64,000 bases of DNA. Source: Kitasatospora sp. MMS16-BH015. Lineage in GTDB: Bacteria > Actinomycetota > Actinomycetes > Streptomycetales > Streptomycetaceae. Of this stretch, positions 19,320-27,985 are shown one piece after another. The notes below the pieces were generated by a model. It worked only from the letters and a program-made list of their open reading frames with translations, ran no database searches and was not told the DNA's origin. How positions within the stretch are numbered: position 1 is the stretch's first letter; each line of letters begins with the position of its first letter. Made by a program: the position numbers and the translations under genes. The DNA is taken from positions 2,294,001-2,358,000 of the forward strand of contig NZ_CP025394.1 of NCBI RefSeq assembly GCF_002943525.1. The letters run 5' to 3'.

Positions 19320-19805
19320 TCAGTCGGTGGTGAGGCGGCGGCTCATCCAGACGTCGTCCACGTACGCGCCGTTGATCCGGAACTCCTCCGGGGAGACCCC
19401 GTCCACCTGGAAGCCGCAGCGCCCGTAGAGCCGGCGGGCCGGGGTGTTGTGGGCGAGCACCCGGAGGGTGATCCGCCGCGCGCCCTCCGCTCGGGCGGCC
19501 GCGCAGGCCGCCTCGACCAAGGCCTGGCCGACCCCGCGGCCCCGGGCGTCCGGGGAGACGGCCAGGCCGCGGATCTGGCGCACGTGCTGGTTGCTGGCCA
19601 GCGGAGTCGGCGGGGCCTGCCGCACGTACCCGAGCAGCACGCCCGCCGCCTCGGCCACCCGGAACTCCTCGGGCGGGCACCGCTCGCCGAAGAACTCGGC
19701 GTCCTCGGCCGGCTGCGGGACGACATCGCTCAGCCAGGACCAGGCGGCATGGTCGATCCGCGCCAGCTCGGGCCCGTCCTCGAGGCGGGCTACTCGTATC
19801 TGCAT
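19320..19805 (-). CDS. GNAT family N-acetyltransferase
   Basis: 161 residues, a single GNAT domain: MQIRVARLEDGPELARIDHA at the N-terminus, acetyl-CoA loop LAVSPDARGRGVGQALVEAA, and VLAHNTPARRLYGRCGFQVDG near the C-terminus. It probably acetylates a small amine or a protein N-terminus; the substrate is unknown. It converges with the DUF4240 gene (20 bases between ends). Confidence 0.9.
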   Translation of the reverse strand: MQIRVARLEDGPELARIDHAAWSWLSDVVPQPAEDAEFFGERCPPEEFRVAEAAGVLLGYVRQAPPTPLASNQHVRQIRGLAVSPDARGRGVGQALVEAACAAARAEGARRITLRVLAHNTPARRLYGRCGFQVDGVSPEEFRINGAYVDDVWMSRRLTTD

Positions 19806-19989
19806 GGTGTGCACTCTAAGCCGGGGCGGCGGCGGGGACGGGGGTGTTTTCCGGTGACGGTGCGCGGGGTGGAGGCGGCGGGAACGGGGGTGGCGGAGCG
19901 GGCCCGGGGTGGGGGCGCGGTCAGGGTGGGGTGCACTCGTGTGGGGTGGCGGCGGGGGTCGGGGGTGGGTGGGCTGCCAGGATGGGGGG

Positions 19990-20940
19990 ATGCGTATCGC
20001 GGTGACGGGTTCGACGGGGCTGATCGGGAGTGCGTTGGTGCGCTCGCTGGTGGCGGACGGGCACGAGGTGGTGCGGTTGGTGCGGCAGCAGTCGCGGACC
20101 GGGCCGCAGGCCGACGGGACGGTCGGGGTGGGGTGGAACCCGCACCGGCTGGAGCTGGACGCCGCCGGCCTCGACGGGGTCGAGGCGGTGGTGCACCTGG
20201 CCGGGGCGCCGGTCGGTGACCGGCGGTGGACCGCCGCGTACAAGCAGGAGATCCGGGACAGCCGGGTGCTCGGCACCGAGACGGTGGCCGGTGCACTGGC
20301 CCGGATGACCACCCCGCCCAAGGTGCTGGTGAGCGGTTCGGCCGTGGGGTACTACGGGCAGACGGGCGATCAGCTGGTCGACGAGGACTCGCCGGCGGGC
20401 GTGGACTTCCTGGCCGGGGTCTGCGCCGAGTGGGAGGTCGCCGCCCGCCCGGCGACCGAGTCGGGTGTCCGGGTGGCGTACGCCCGGACCGGCCTGGTGC
20501 TCTCCCCCGACGGCGGCGCCGGCGCCCGCCTGCTGCCGCTGTTCCGCCTGGGCCTCGGCGGCCGCCTGGGCGCCGGCACCCAGTACTGGAGCCTGATCTC
20601 CCTCGAGGACGAGGTGGCCGCCCTGCGCCACCTGATCGACACCCCCGACCTGGACGGCCCCTTCAACCTGACCGGCCCGAACCCGGTCACCAACGCCGAC
20701 CTGACCACGGCCCTGGGCAGGGCACTGAACCGCCCGACCCCCTTCCCGGTCCCCGAGTTCGCCCTCCGCGCGGCCCTGGGCGAGATGGCGGTGGAGGTGG
20801 CCGGCAGCCACCGAGTCGTCCCGAAGCGACTGCTCGAGTCGGGCTTTACCTTCCGCCATGCGGATGTAGATGCAATCGTCCGGGCGGCACTATCGCCGGG
20901 GGCGCGGGGAACTGCGCGAAATCGGAAGAAGCAGAGCTGA
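19990..20940 (+). CDS. TIGR01777-type epimerase (SDR fold, DUF1731 C-terminus)
   Basis: 316 residues. An extended SDR with TGSTGLIGSALVRSLVADGH binding NAD(P), VHLAGAPVGDRRWT, and the active-site region VSGSAVGYYGQTGDQ. The C-terminal DUF1731 region covers FPVPEFALRAALGEMAVEV and PKRLLESGFTF. The substrate is unknown. The last dozen or so residues (PGARGTARNRKKQS) are read from repeat-element copy 2, so the natural end has been replaced or extended by the repeat. GGGGGG precedes the ATG. Confidence 0.88.
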   Translation: MRIAVTGSTGLIGSALVRSLVADGHEVVRLVRQQSRTGPQADGTVGVGWNPHRLELDAAGLDGVEAVVHLAGAPVGDRRWTAAYKQEIRDSRVLGTETVAGALARMTTPPKVLVSGSAVGYYGQTGDQLVDEDSPAGVDFLAGVCAEWEVAARPATESGVRVAYARTGLVLSPDGGAGARLLPLFRLGLGGRLGAGTQYWSLISLEDEVAALRHLIDTPDLDGPFNLTGPNPVTNADLTTALGRALNRPTPFPVPEFALRAALGEMAVEVAGSHRVVPKRLLESGFTFRHADVDAIVRAALSPGARGTARNRKKQS

Positions 20941-21047
20941 CGGCGTAGCGCCGAGCCAGTTGCACCGTCAACGGATAGTGCAACTCGGTCATATCTGTAA
21001 AAGTACGTCAGAGTGCACTGTGGGCCGCGCAGTTCCCCGCGCCCCTG
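20896..21047. repeat. Dispersed paired inverted-repeat element, copy 2
   Basis: The left unit (20896-20922) contains GGGGCGCGGGGAACTGCGCG, the middle hairpin GTTGCAC...GTGCAAC is at 20959-20984, and the right unit GCGCAGTTCCCCGCGCCCCT is at 21027-21046. The left unit lies inside the 3' end of the epimerase gene. Confidence 0.87.
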
Positions 21048-21221
21048 TGGTTGCTCATGGGGGGCGCACGGGCTATCCGTGTGCTCCCTTCGCGTGCCCC
21101 CGCGCCTCCCTGCCTCCCGAGGATTCGCACGGGTGTCCCGGCCTGATCCTGACGTTGACTGGGCATCACCTCGTCGGACCGTGTCCCGGCTGCACGCCGG
21201 GACCAGGGAGGGAGCACACTC

Positions 21222-22499
21222 GTGCCCGCATACGACATCACCCGCCGCACCCGCCGGCACGCCGACCCGGACGTCGTCGTGGTCGGCGCCGGGCTCGCGG
21301 GCCTGGCGGCGGCCCGCGCGCTGACCGGGCGGGGCCTGACCGTCCAACTGTTGGAGGCGACCGAGCAGGTGGGCGGCCGGGTGGCCGCCCGTGAGCTCGA
21401 CGGCTTCCGGTTGGACGACGGCGGCCAGCTGCTCAACACCGCGTACCCCGAGCTCGCCCGGCGGCTGGACCCGGCCCGGCTGGAGCTGCGCCCGCTGGCG
21501 CCCGGGGTGCTGGTGCACAGCGGCGGCCGCCGCCAGCGCTTCGGCAGCCCGCTGGACAAGGCCCGCCTCGGCGCCACCCTGGGCCGGTTCGCGCAGCAGC
21601 CGCTCGAGCGGCTGCTGAGCCGCCCGGAGACCACGGCCGCCCGCGCGCTGGCCGAGCGCGGGTTCGCGCCCCGGACGGTGGACGGCCTGCTCCGCCCGCT
21701 GCTCGGCGCGCTGCTCAGCGACCCCGCGCTCGGCACCAGCAGCCGGGTCGCCGACCTGGTACTGCGCAGCTACGCCCGGGGGCGGCTCTGCCTGCCCGCG
21801 CACGGAATGGCGAGCCTGCCCGAACAGCTCGCCGAGGGGCTGCCGGCCGGCACGCTCCGGCTGGGCGTGCAGGTCACCGCCGTCAGCGCCGACGGCGTGG
21901 AGACGGCCGCGCACGGCCGGATCGCGGCCCGCGCGGTGGTGGTCGCGGCCGACGCGCGGAGCGCCGTCGGGCTGCTCCCGGGGCTGCGGCTGCCGGACTT
22001 CCACCCCGTCACCACGTACTACCACGCGGCCGACCGCTCGCCGCTGGCCGAGCCGGTGCTACTGCTCGACGCCGACCGCGCCGGCGGCCGCTCGGGCGTC
22101 TCGCACTCGCTGGTGCTCACCGAGCTGGACGCCTCGTACGCGCCGCCCGGGCGGGCGCTGATCGCCACCACCGTGCTCGGCCGCCGCACCTTCGACGGCG
22201 GCGGCCCGGCCGGCCACGAACCGGAGGTCCGCCGCCGGCTCGCCGAGCTGTACGGGCAGCCGACCACGGGCTGGGAGTTCCTGAGCATGCGCCACCAGCC
22301 GGACGCCGTCCCGGCGATGCCGCCACCGCACAACCTGCGCCGCCCGGTCCGGGTGCTGGCCGGCCTGTACGTCTGCGGCGACCACCGCGACACCAGCACC
22401 ATCCAGGGCGCCCTGGTCTCCGGCCGCCGCGCGGCCGAAGCCGTCCTGCGGGACGTGGGGCTGCCCCGCGAGCCGCTGGTCGAGGAGGCCGCCGCCTAG
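21222..22499 (+). CDS. NAD(P)/FAD-dependent oxidoreductase (flavin amine oxidase/desaturase type)
   Basis: 425 residues. The N-terminal FAD site is VVVVGAGLAGLAAARALTGRG, followed by LLEATEQVGGRVA (the GG/R motif). The C-terminal VCGDHRDTSTIQGALVSGRRAAEAVL closes the FAD-binding fold. The pattern fits flavin amine oxidase or phytoene-desaturase-like enzymes; the substrate is unknown. GTG start with GGGAGGGAG upstream. Its TAG stop (22497-22499) is part of the CTAG target at which the adjacent mobile elements sit. Confidence 0.87.
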   Translation: MPAYDITRRTRRHADPDVVVVGAGLAGLAAARALTGRGLTVQLLEATEQVGGRVAARELDGFRLDDGGQLLNTAYPELARRLDPARLELRPLAPGVLVHSGGRRQRFGSPLDKARLGATLGRFAQQPLERLLSRPETTAARALAERGFAPRTVDGLLRPLLGALLSDPALGTSSRVADLVLRSYARGRLCLPAHGMASLPEQLAEGLPAGTLRLGVQVTAVSADGVETAAHGRIAARAVVVAADARSAVGLLPGLRLPDFHPVTTYYHAADRSPLAEPVLLLDADRAGGRSGVSHSLVLTELDASYAPPGRALIATTVLGRRTFDGGGPAGHEPEVRRRLAELYGQPTTGWEFLSMRHQPDAVPAMPPPHNLRRPVRVLAGLYVCGDHRDTSTIQGALVSGRRAAEAVLRDVGLPREPLVEEAAA

Positions 22500-22518
22500 G
22501 GCACGTATTCGGTTGTGA

Positions 22519-23034
22519 TCACGGGGCGGTTTTGGTGAGGTCTTTGATCCAGATCATCGCGCCGCGGAGGTGGAGGCCGGCGAGGTAGCTGCCGGGGGTC
22601 TTGTCGTATCGCGTGGCGATGCCTCGCCAGGCCTTCAGCTTGTTGATCAGGCGCTCGACGGTGTTCCGCTCCCTGTAGAGGTCGGTGTCGTGGCTGACGG
22701 GCCGGCCGCCCTTGCTGCCTTTCTTCTTCCGGTTGGCGGCCTGGTCCTTCTTCTCGGGGATGACCGCCTTGATACGGCGACCGCGCAGGTGGGCGCGGTT
22801 GGCGCGGGAGGAGTAGGCCTTGTCCCCGGCGACCGCGTCGGGCCGGGTGCGGGGGCGGCCGACGGGCCCGCGGACCCGCACCTTCTCCAGGACGGGGATG
22901 AACTGCGGGCTGTCGGCGGCCTGCCCCTCGGTCAGAATGAACGCCAGCGGGCGGCACCTGCGCTCGCCGGCGACGTGGACCTTGCTGGTCTGTCCGCCTC
23001 TGGAGCGTCCGAGCAGGGCGGCCTTCAGGCGGAG
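22519..23034 (-). CDS. IS5-family transposase, C-terminal part (orfB, -1 frame)
   Basis: 171 codons in the frame one base back from orfA, beginning LRLKAALLGRSRGGQTSK. It carries the second catalytic aspartate in AGDKAYSSRANRAHLR and the glutamate region YRERNTVERLINKLKAWRGI. It has no convincing start of its own, so it is presumably made by -1 frameshifting from orfA, as in many IS5-family elements. Confidence 0.85.
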   Translation of the reverse strand, partial: LRLKAALLGRSRGGQTSKVHVAGERRCRPLAFILTEGQAADSPQFIPVLEKVRVRGPVGRPRTRPDAVAGDKAYSSRANRAHLRGRRIKAVIPEKKDQAANRKKKGSKGGRPVSHDTDLYRERNTVERLINKLKAWRGIATRYDKTPGSYLAGLHLRGAMIWIKDLTKTAP

Positions 23035-23522
23035 CCTTCGCCTGCGTCGGACGCGTCGGAGCTCGTCCCGTTCCGGGTCGTGTGCGGTGTCCTGTCCGTC
23101 TTGTCCCTGCGGGCCGCCCCTTTTTGCCGGGCCTTCTCCGCCTCCTCGGCGGCCTTCTCCAGGTCGGCGAGCGTGTCGGGGTCAAGGTGCATCCCGGCGG
23201 CGTCGTGGTGGGCCCGGATGGTGGTGGAATCCACGCTGACCAGCGAGAGGTCCACCTCGCCCCGTCTGGCGGCTTCCGTGATCGCGCCCTCCAGCAGGGC
23301 CTCGAACACCCTGGCGTCCCTCCACTGCCGGAAGCGGTTGTGGACGGTCGACCAGGCGCCGAACTCGCTCGGCATCTCCCGCCACTGGCCGCCCGTCCGA
23401 AACCGCCAGATCACGCCCTCGAACTGGCGGCGCAGCCGCTCGGGGTACGGGCCGTACTCGCCGATCGGCAGGTACGGCTCGATGAACTCCCACTCGGCAT
23501 CGGTCAGTTGCACACGCGTCAC
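23025..23522 (-). CDS. IS5-family transposase, N-terminal part (orfA)
   Basis: 165 residues: LTDAEWEFIEPYLPIGEYGP is the IS5/IS4-type DUF4096 start, then GGQWREMPSEFGAWSTVHNR, and the first catalytic aspartate in VSVDSTTIRAHHDA. The frame stops at 23025 and overlaps orfB by about 10 bases. Confidence 0.87.
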   Translation of the reverse strand: MTRVQLTDAEWEFIEPYLPIGEYGPYPERLRRQFEGVIWRFRTGGQWREMPSEFGAWSTVHNRFRQWRDARVFEALLEGAITEAARRGEVDLSLVSVDSTTIRAHHDAAGMHLDPDTLADLEKAAEEAEKARQKGAARRDKTDRTPHTTRNGTSSDASDAGEGSA

Positions 23523-23599
23523 ACAACACGATCTACCGGATCAGGCACGAGCGCGAGGGCGAAACCCACAAAGTGATCACAACCCGATACGTGCCCTAG

Positions 23600-23818
23600 G
23601 GGCTGTCCGGCCGATCACGCCGGATCAGCGGGCGCCGTTGGAGGGCCCCTCCTGCCCGTTGGCGGGCAAGGAGGGCGCGTGCATCGGCGGCGCCGACGCG
23701 GGGGTACCTCCCGGCCGAAGGCTGGGGGCGAGTCCATGCGGAGCATCGGCGACTGAGGAGAAGCCGGCGAGGTGCGCACCCCAACGGCGCCCGCCCGGCG
23801 TGATCGGCCGGACAGCCC
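23600..23818. repeat. MITE-like element with perfect 24-bp terminal inverted repeats, CTAG-flanked
   Basis: GGGCTGTCCGGCCGATCACG at the left end is repeated in exact inverse at the right end (23795-23818). The match continues through the flanking CTAG on both sides (28 bp in all). There is no coding frame inside. Size, TIRs and CTAG target indicate a non-autonomous derivative of an IS5-like element. It adjoins the stop codon of the FAD oxidoreductase; the IS to its left then used the same CTAG. Confidence 0.82.
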
Positions 23819-23901
23819 CTAGCTTCCACGTCGGGCGCCGTCCGGCGTGGCACCATGACCGATATGACGCATAGTCGGACATTCCGCCCGGGTGGCGCCC
23901 G

Positions 23902-25119
23902 GTGAGCAGCACGGTGGACGCGCAGTCGTTGATCGTCATCCCGGCCTGCGCGGTGGCCGCGCCGCTGATCGCGGACCGGGCGCTGCGCTGGCTGGCGGTG
24001 CCCACGGTGGTGTTCGAGATCCTGCTCGGGGTGATCGTCGGGCCGGACGTGCTGGGGTGGGCCTCCTCGGACGACCTGATCGCGGCGCTCTCCGACTTCG
24101 GCCTGGCGATGCTGATGTTCCTGGCCGGGTACGAGATCGACTTCGTCCGGCTGCGCGGCGGCCCGCTCGGGCGGGCGCTGACCGCCTGGGCGGTCACACT
24201 GGCCGCCGCGCTCGGCTTCGGCGCGCTGGTCAACCCGAAGCCGCTGGACGGGGCGTTCGCCGGGCTGGTGCTCACCACGACCGCGCTCGGCACCATCCTG
24301 CCGATCCTGCGGGACTCCGGGGAGCTGCCCACCCCGTTCGGCGCGATGACGATGGCGACCGGGGCGGTGGGCGAGTTCGGGCCGATCGTGGCCATCGCGG
24401 TGCTGCTGAGCGGCAATTCGCCGGCCCGTTCGGCCGTCATCCTGGGCGCCTTCGCGCTGATCACCGTGGTCGCGATCGGCTACGCCCGCCGGCCCCGGCC
24501 GGCCTGGGCCACCCGGCTGATCCGCCGCACCCTGCGCACCTCGGGCCAGTTCGCGATCCGGCTGGTCTTCCTGGTGCTCGCCGCGATGGTCGCGGCGGCC
24601 CTCTGGCTCGACCTGGACATGCTGCTGGGCGCCTTCACCGCCGGGATCGTCTGCCGGCTGCTGCTGGCCGATGTCGCCGAGGCGGAGGAGGAGTTGATCG
24701 AGGCCAAGCTGGAGGGGGTCGGGTTCGGCTTCCTGGTGCCGGTCTTCTTCGTGGTGAGCGGGATGAACTTCGACCTCAAGGCGCTGCTGAAGGACCCGGG
24801 CACCCTGCTGCTCGTCCCGGTCTTCCTGGGCCTGCTGGCGCTGGTGCGGGGCGTGCCGGTGGCCCTCCTGGCCCCGCCGGGCCTGCGGGCCCGGGAGCGG
24901 GCCTCCCTGGGCCTCTACGGGGCCACCGCGCTGCCCCTGGTGGTGGTCATCACCGGCATCGAGGTGGACGCGGGGCACCTGCGGTCCTCCACCGCGGCGG
25001 CGCTGGTGGGGGCGGGGATGCTCTCGGTGCTGGTCTTCCCGTTGCTGGCGCAGCGGCTCAGGGGCGAACGGCCGGTCACTCCGGTGGAAGGACCGCGGGT
25101 GCGGGCCGAGAGCTGGTGA
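23902..25119 (+). CDS. Cation:proton antiporter (CPA2/KefB-like)
   Basis: 405 residues, about 11-12 transmembrane helices. FEILLGVIVGPDVLGW and FGLAMLMFLAGYEIDF are the hallmark start of the Na+/H+ exchanger domain. There is no C-terminal RCK/TrkA domain. It exchanges monovalent cations for protons at the cytoplasmic membrane; ion specificity is not readable. GTG start. Confidence 0.88.
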   Translation: MSSTVDAQSLIVIPACAVAAPLIADRALRWLAVPTVVFEILLGVIVGPDVLGWASSDDLIAALSDFGLAMLMFLAGYEIDFVRLRGGPLGRALTAWAVTLAAALGFGALVNPKPLDGAFAGLVLTTTALGTILPILRDSGELPTPFGAMTMATGAVGEFGPIVAIAVLLSGNSPARSAVILGAFALITVVAIGYARRPRPAWATRLIRRTLRTSGQFAIRLVFLVLAAMVAAALWLDLDMLLGAFTAGIVCRLLLADVAEAEEELIEAKLEGVGFGFLVPVFFVVSGMNFDLKALLKDPGTLLLVPVFLGLLALVRGVPVALLAPPGLRARERASLGLYGATALPLVVVITGIEVDAGHLRSSTAAALVGAGMLSVLVFPLLAQRLRGERPVTPVEGPRVRAESW

Positions 25120-25141
25120 TCAACTATTCGGGCGCACCGGT

Positions 25142-25234
25142 CAGTTGCACTATCCAGGGGCGCGAGGAACTGCGCGCTGCGGGAGGCCGCGGCGCCGTAC
25201 CTTCCGGTTTCGCGCAGTTCCCCGCGCCCCTGAA
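25142..25234. repeat. Dispersed paired inverted-repeat element, copy 3 (compact)
   Basis: GTTGCACTATCCAGGGGCGC runs into GAGGAACTGCGCG on the left (25144-25177), and CGCGCAGTTCCCCGCGCCCC follows on the right (25210-25230). Together they form a long hairpin between the stops of two convergent genes, so this copy may also serve as terminator. Confidence 0.88.
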
Positions 25235-25238
25235 AAAC

Positions 25239-26903
25239 TCAGACCACCCCCGCCTGGCGGGCCGCCTCGTCGAAGGCACGGGCCGCCGCGCTGACCCGGT
25301 ACGGGGTGAGGCGGCGGTGGAAGTCGCGCAGGTATTCGACCGTCCGGGCGGACCGCATCTCGCCCGCCGCGCGTAGGGATTCGGTGGCCATCGCGCAGGC
25401 CTCGTCCACGTCGCCCATGCCGAGGCGGGCGGTGGCGAGCACCATCCGGCAGAAGATCCGGCTGCGGGCGTAGGCGGGGGCGCGCAGGCGCAGGGACTTC
25501 TCCGCGTGCTGGGCGGCGGGGCGCCACTGCTGGAGGTCGCGGTAGCAGTGGGCGAACTCGTCGGCCACCTGGGCCTCGTCGAAGAAGCGGGCCCAGGAGG
25601 GCACTTCGTCGCTCGGCCGGCCGGCCGCCAGGGCGCGCTCGCAGCGGACCAGGGCGGTGGTGCAGGAGCGCACGTCGCCCATCAGCGCGTGGCCCCGGGC
25701 CTCGGCCGCGTGCATCAGGGACTGGACCACCGGGGCCGCCGCCGTGCCGACGCCCTGCTGGGCGACCCGGGCCAGCTGGATGGCCTCCCGGCCGTGGCCG
25801 AGGTGCACGGCCTGCTGGCTCATGGTGGCCAGCACGTACCCACCGAGCACCCTGTCCCCCGCCGCCTGGGAGAGCCGGAGCGCCTGGACGAAGTACCGCT
25901 GGGCCAGGCCGTGGGCGGCGATGTCGAAGGAGGTCCAGCCCGCGAGCCTGGTCAGGTCGGCCACCGCACCGAACAGCGCCCGGCCGATCTGCTCGCCGTA
26001 GCGGCCGCGCAGCATCGGCTCGGCCTCGCTCTCCAGGTACCGCACCAGGGCCTGCCGGGCGTGGCCGCCGCCGTAGGCCTGGTCGAGGGCGCGGAAGAGG
26101 TCGCCGACGGCCCGGATGGCCGCGATGTCGCCCCGGCCGACCCGCAGCGCCGGGCGCTGCTCGCGCAGGGCCGGCTCCTCGGGCTGGGCCGGGCGGCCGG
26201 TGGCGCCGCCCCGGCTCTGCGCGGGCACCCGGGCCAGCTGGGCGGCCCGGGCGGCGGGCTCGCCCGGCCGGGGCTCGCCGGGCCGGGCCTCGGGCTGGGC
26301 GGACGGGGAGCCGTCCCGGGCCACCCGCTCGTCGGTGCGGCCGATCAGCCAGTCCCGGCTGGGCACCACGAGCCCGGCCGGGGTGAAGGCGATCCGGCGC
26401 AGCTCGGACTGCGAGCCGCTGTCCTTGCGCCACATGCTGGCGACGATGTCCACCGCCTCCTGCGGCGTCTCGGCGAACTCGAGACCGGCGTAGACCGGGG
26501 CGCAGGCGTCCAGGCCGATGTCCTGGGCGGTGAGCCGGCGGCCGAGCCGGCGGGTGAAGACCTCGGCGATCAGCGCCGGGGTGGCGCCGCGCGGCTGCTG
26601 GCCGCGGAGCCAGCGGGTGACCGAGGTCTTGTCGTAGCGCAGGTCGAGGCCGTGCTCCAGGCCGAGTTGGTCGACCCGCCGGGCGAGCCCGGCGTGCGAG
26701 AAGCCGGCCTCCTCGATCAGGGCGGCCAGCCGTGGGTTCTGCGGCCGCGCGGCGGCCGACCCCGGCTCCTGGTCAGGGGCGCTGTCCAGGGAGGCGTCGG
26801 CCGGGTCTGAGGCGTGCGGCGCTGCCCCGGCCTGCCCGTCGTGCGGGTGGAGCGGGTCGAGCGGTCCGTACGCCGGGCTGTCGGTTGCAGGCCGTTGGGG
26901 CAT
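25239..26903 (-). CDS. NsdA-like regulatory protein: HTH-type N-terminus with TPR-like repeats
   Basis: 554 residues. A disordered acidic N-terminus is followed by a helix-turn-helix-like region (RLAALIEEAGFSHAGLARRV to YDKTSVTRWLRGQQPRG), a segment with a Pro/Glu/Arg-rich linker, and helical repeats with TPR character (GRGDIAAIRAVGDLFRALDQ onward). This layout resembles streptomycete NsdA and its paralogues, which affect sporulation and antibiotic production. The target is unknown. ATG 26903 follows GAGAGG by 11 bases; TTG 26915 is too close to that site. Confidence 0.75.
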   Translation of the reverse strand: MPQRPATDSPAYGPLDPLHPHDGQAGAAPHASDPADASLDSAPDQEPGSAAARPQNPRLAALIEEAGFSHAGLARRVDQLGLEHGLDLRYDKTSVTRWLRGQQPRGATPALIAEVFTRRLGRRLTAQDIGLDACAPVYAGLEFAETPQEAVDIVASMWRKDSGSQSELRRIAFTPAGLVVPSRDWLIGRTDERVARDGSPSAQPEARPGEPRPGEPAARAAQLARVPAQSRGGATGRPAQPEEPALREQRPALRVGRGDIAAIRAVGDLFRALDQAYGGGHARQALVRYLESEAEPMLRGRYGEQIGRALFGAVADLTRLAGWTSFDIAAHGLAQRYFVQALRLSQAAGDRVLGGYVLATMSQQAVHLGHGREAIQLARVAQQGVGTAAAPVVQSLMHAAEARGHALMGDVRSCTTALVRCERALAAGRPSDEVPSWARFFDEAQVADEFAHCYRDLQQWRPAAQHAEKSLRLRAPAYARSRIFCRMVLATARLGMGDVDEACAMATESLRAAGEMRSARTVEYLRDFHRRLTPYRVSAAARAFDEAARQAGVV

Positions 26904-27203
26904 ATCAGTCAACACCTCTCGGACGCCTCACCGGTCCCCCCGGTAGCCGGAGCCGCGCCCCCTGTCGGGAATCGGCGTGAATGTAGCGAGCATTTCGGCG
27001 CTATGGGTGGATCTGGGCAGGCAATCCTCCGAACGGGTGACGCATTGGCGCCCGTTGTGGGGAAGCTCGGGGCCAGCGTGTTTGGCTGGGACAGCCTCTA
27101 CGGGCCGCCCCAGCGCAGTAGTGGTCGGCACCATCCCTTCCTCCCGGGCTGTGGTGGTCGGCCCCATGGGAGTGCGGGCCCGCTGTTCCTACCGTTCTCG
27201 GCC
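26904..27203. other. 300-bp divergent promoter region
   Basis: It separates the NsdA-like gene from the SDR gene. No frame with coding character was seen. It must hold the promoters of both genes; no clear operator was found. Confidence 0.5.
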
Positions 27204-27965
27204 ATGGACACCACAGCACCGCGCCCGCTCGACGGCCGGACGGCCCTCGTCACCGGCGCCGCCTCGGGGATCGGCCGGGCCTGCGCCGAAGCCCTCGCCG
27301 CCGCGGGGGCGAGGGTCTACGTCGTCGACCTGGCCGCCGCGCCCGCCCGCGAACTCGCCGAGCTGATCGGCGGCGAGGCGCACATCGCCGATCTGGCCGA
27401 CCCGGCGGCCGTGGACGCCCTGCCGGACGACGCCGACATCGTCGTCAACAACGCGGGCCTCCAGCACGTCGCGCCGCTGCACGAGTTCCCGCCCGAGCGG
27501 TTCACCCAGATCCAGCGGGTCATGGTCGAGGCGCCGTTCCGCATCCTGCGGCGCACGCTCCCCCGGATGTACCAGCGCAACTGGGGGCGCGTGGTCAACA
27601 TCTCCTCGGTGCACGGCCTGCGGGCCAGCCCCTACAAGGCCGCCTACGTGACGGCCAAGCACGGCCTGGAGGGCCTCAGCAAGACCGTGGCCCTGGAGGG
27701 CGCCCCGCACGGCGTCACCAGCAACTGCGTCAACCCCGGGTACGTCCGCACCGCCCTGGTGGAGCGTCAGATCGCCGACCAGGCCGCCACCCACGGCATC
27801 CCGGAGAGCGAGGTGATCGAGCGGATCATGCTCGACCGCACCGCCCTCAAGCGCCTGATCGAGCCCGAAGAGGTCGCCCAGCTCGCCCTCTGGCTCTGCA
27901 CCCCGCCCGCCTCGTACATCACCGGCGCCAGCCTGCCCGTAGACGGCGGCTGGACGGCCCACTGA
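27204..27965 (+). CDS. 3-hydroxybutyrate dehydrogenase-like SDR
   Basis: 253 residues, a classical SDR: TGAASGIGRACAEALAAAGA (cofactor), NNAGLQHVAP, catalytic SSVHGLRASPYKAAYVTAKH (Ser, Tyr, Lys), and NPGYVRTALVERQIADQA, which is characteristic of D-beta-hydroxybutyrate dehydrogenases. It likely interconverts 3-hydroxybutyrate and acetoacetate with NAD. The transporter gene starts 20 bases downstream, so uptake and oxidation are probably co-expressed. Confidence 0.87.
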   Translation: MDTTAPRPLDGRTALVTGAASGIGRACAEALAAAGARVYVVDLAAAPARELAELIGGEAHIADLADPAAVDALPDDADIVVNNAGLQHVAPLHEFPPERFTQIQRVMVEAPFRILRRTLPRMYQRNWGRVVNISSVHGLRASPYKAAYVTAKHGLEGLSKTVALEGAPHGVTSNCVNPGYVRTALVERQIADQAATHGIPESEVIERIMLDRTALKRLIEPEEVAQLALWLCTPPASYITGASLPVDGGWTAH

Positions 27966-27985
27966 CGCCCCCTCGGAGACCCCCT

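Larger units (their letters stand above)
22500..23595 (-). mobile_element. IS5-family insertion sequence with CTAG target duplication
   Basis: A 1096-bp element. The ends match over about 23 bases with two mismatches (GGCACGTATTCGGTTGTGAT at the left end; the right end, read inward, is GGCACGTATCGGGTTGTGAT). CTAG flanks both sides (22496-22499 and 23596-23599). It encodes a two-frame DDE transposase on the minus strand. Confidence 0.88.

Noticed and set aside
23025..23058. Two separate transposase genes in the IS5-family element
   Set aside because: The DDE residues are split between two frames that overlap by about 10 bases with a -1 offset, so one frameshifted product is more likely than two proteins.
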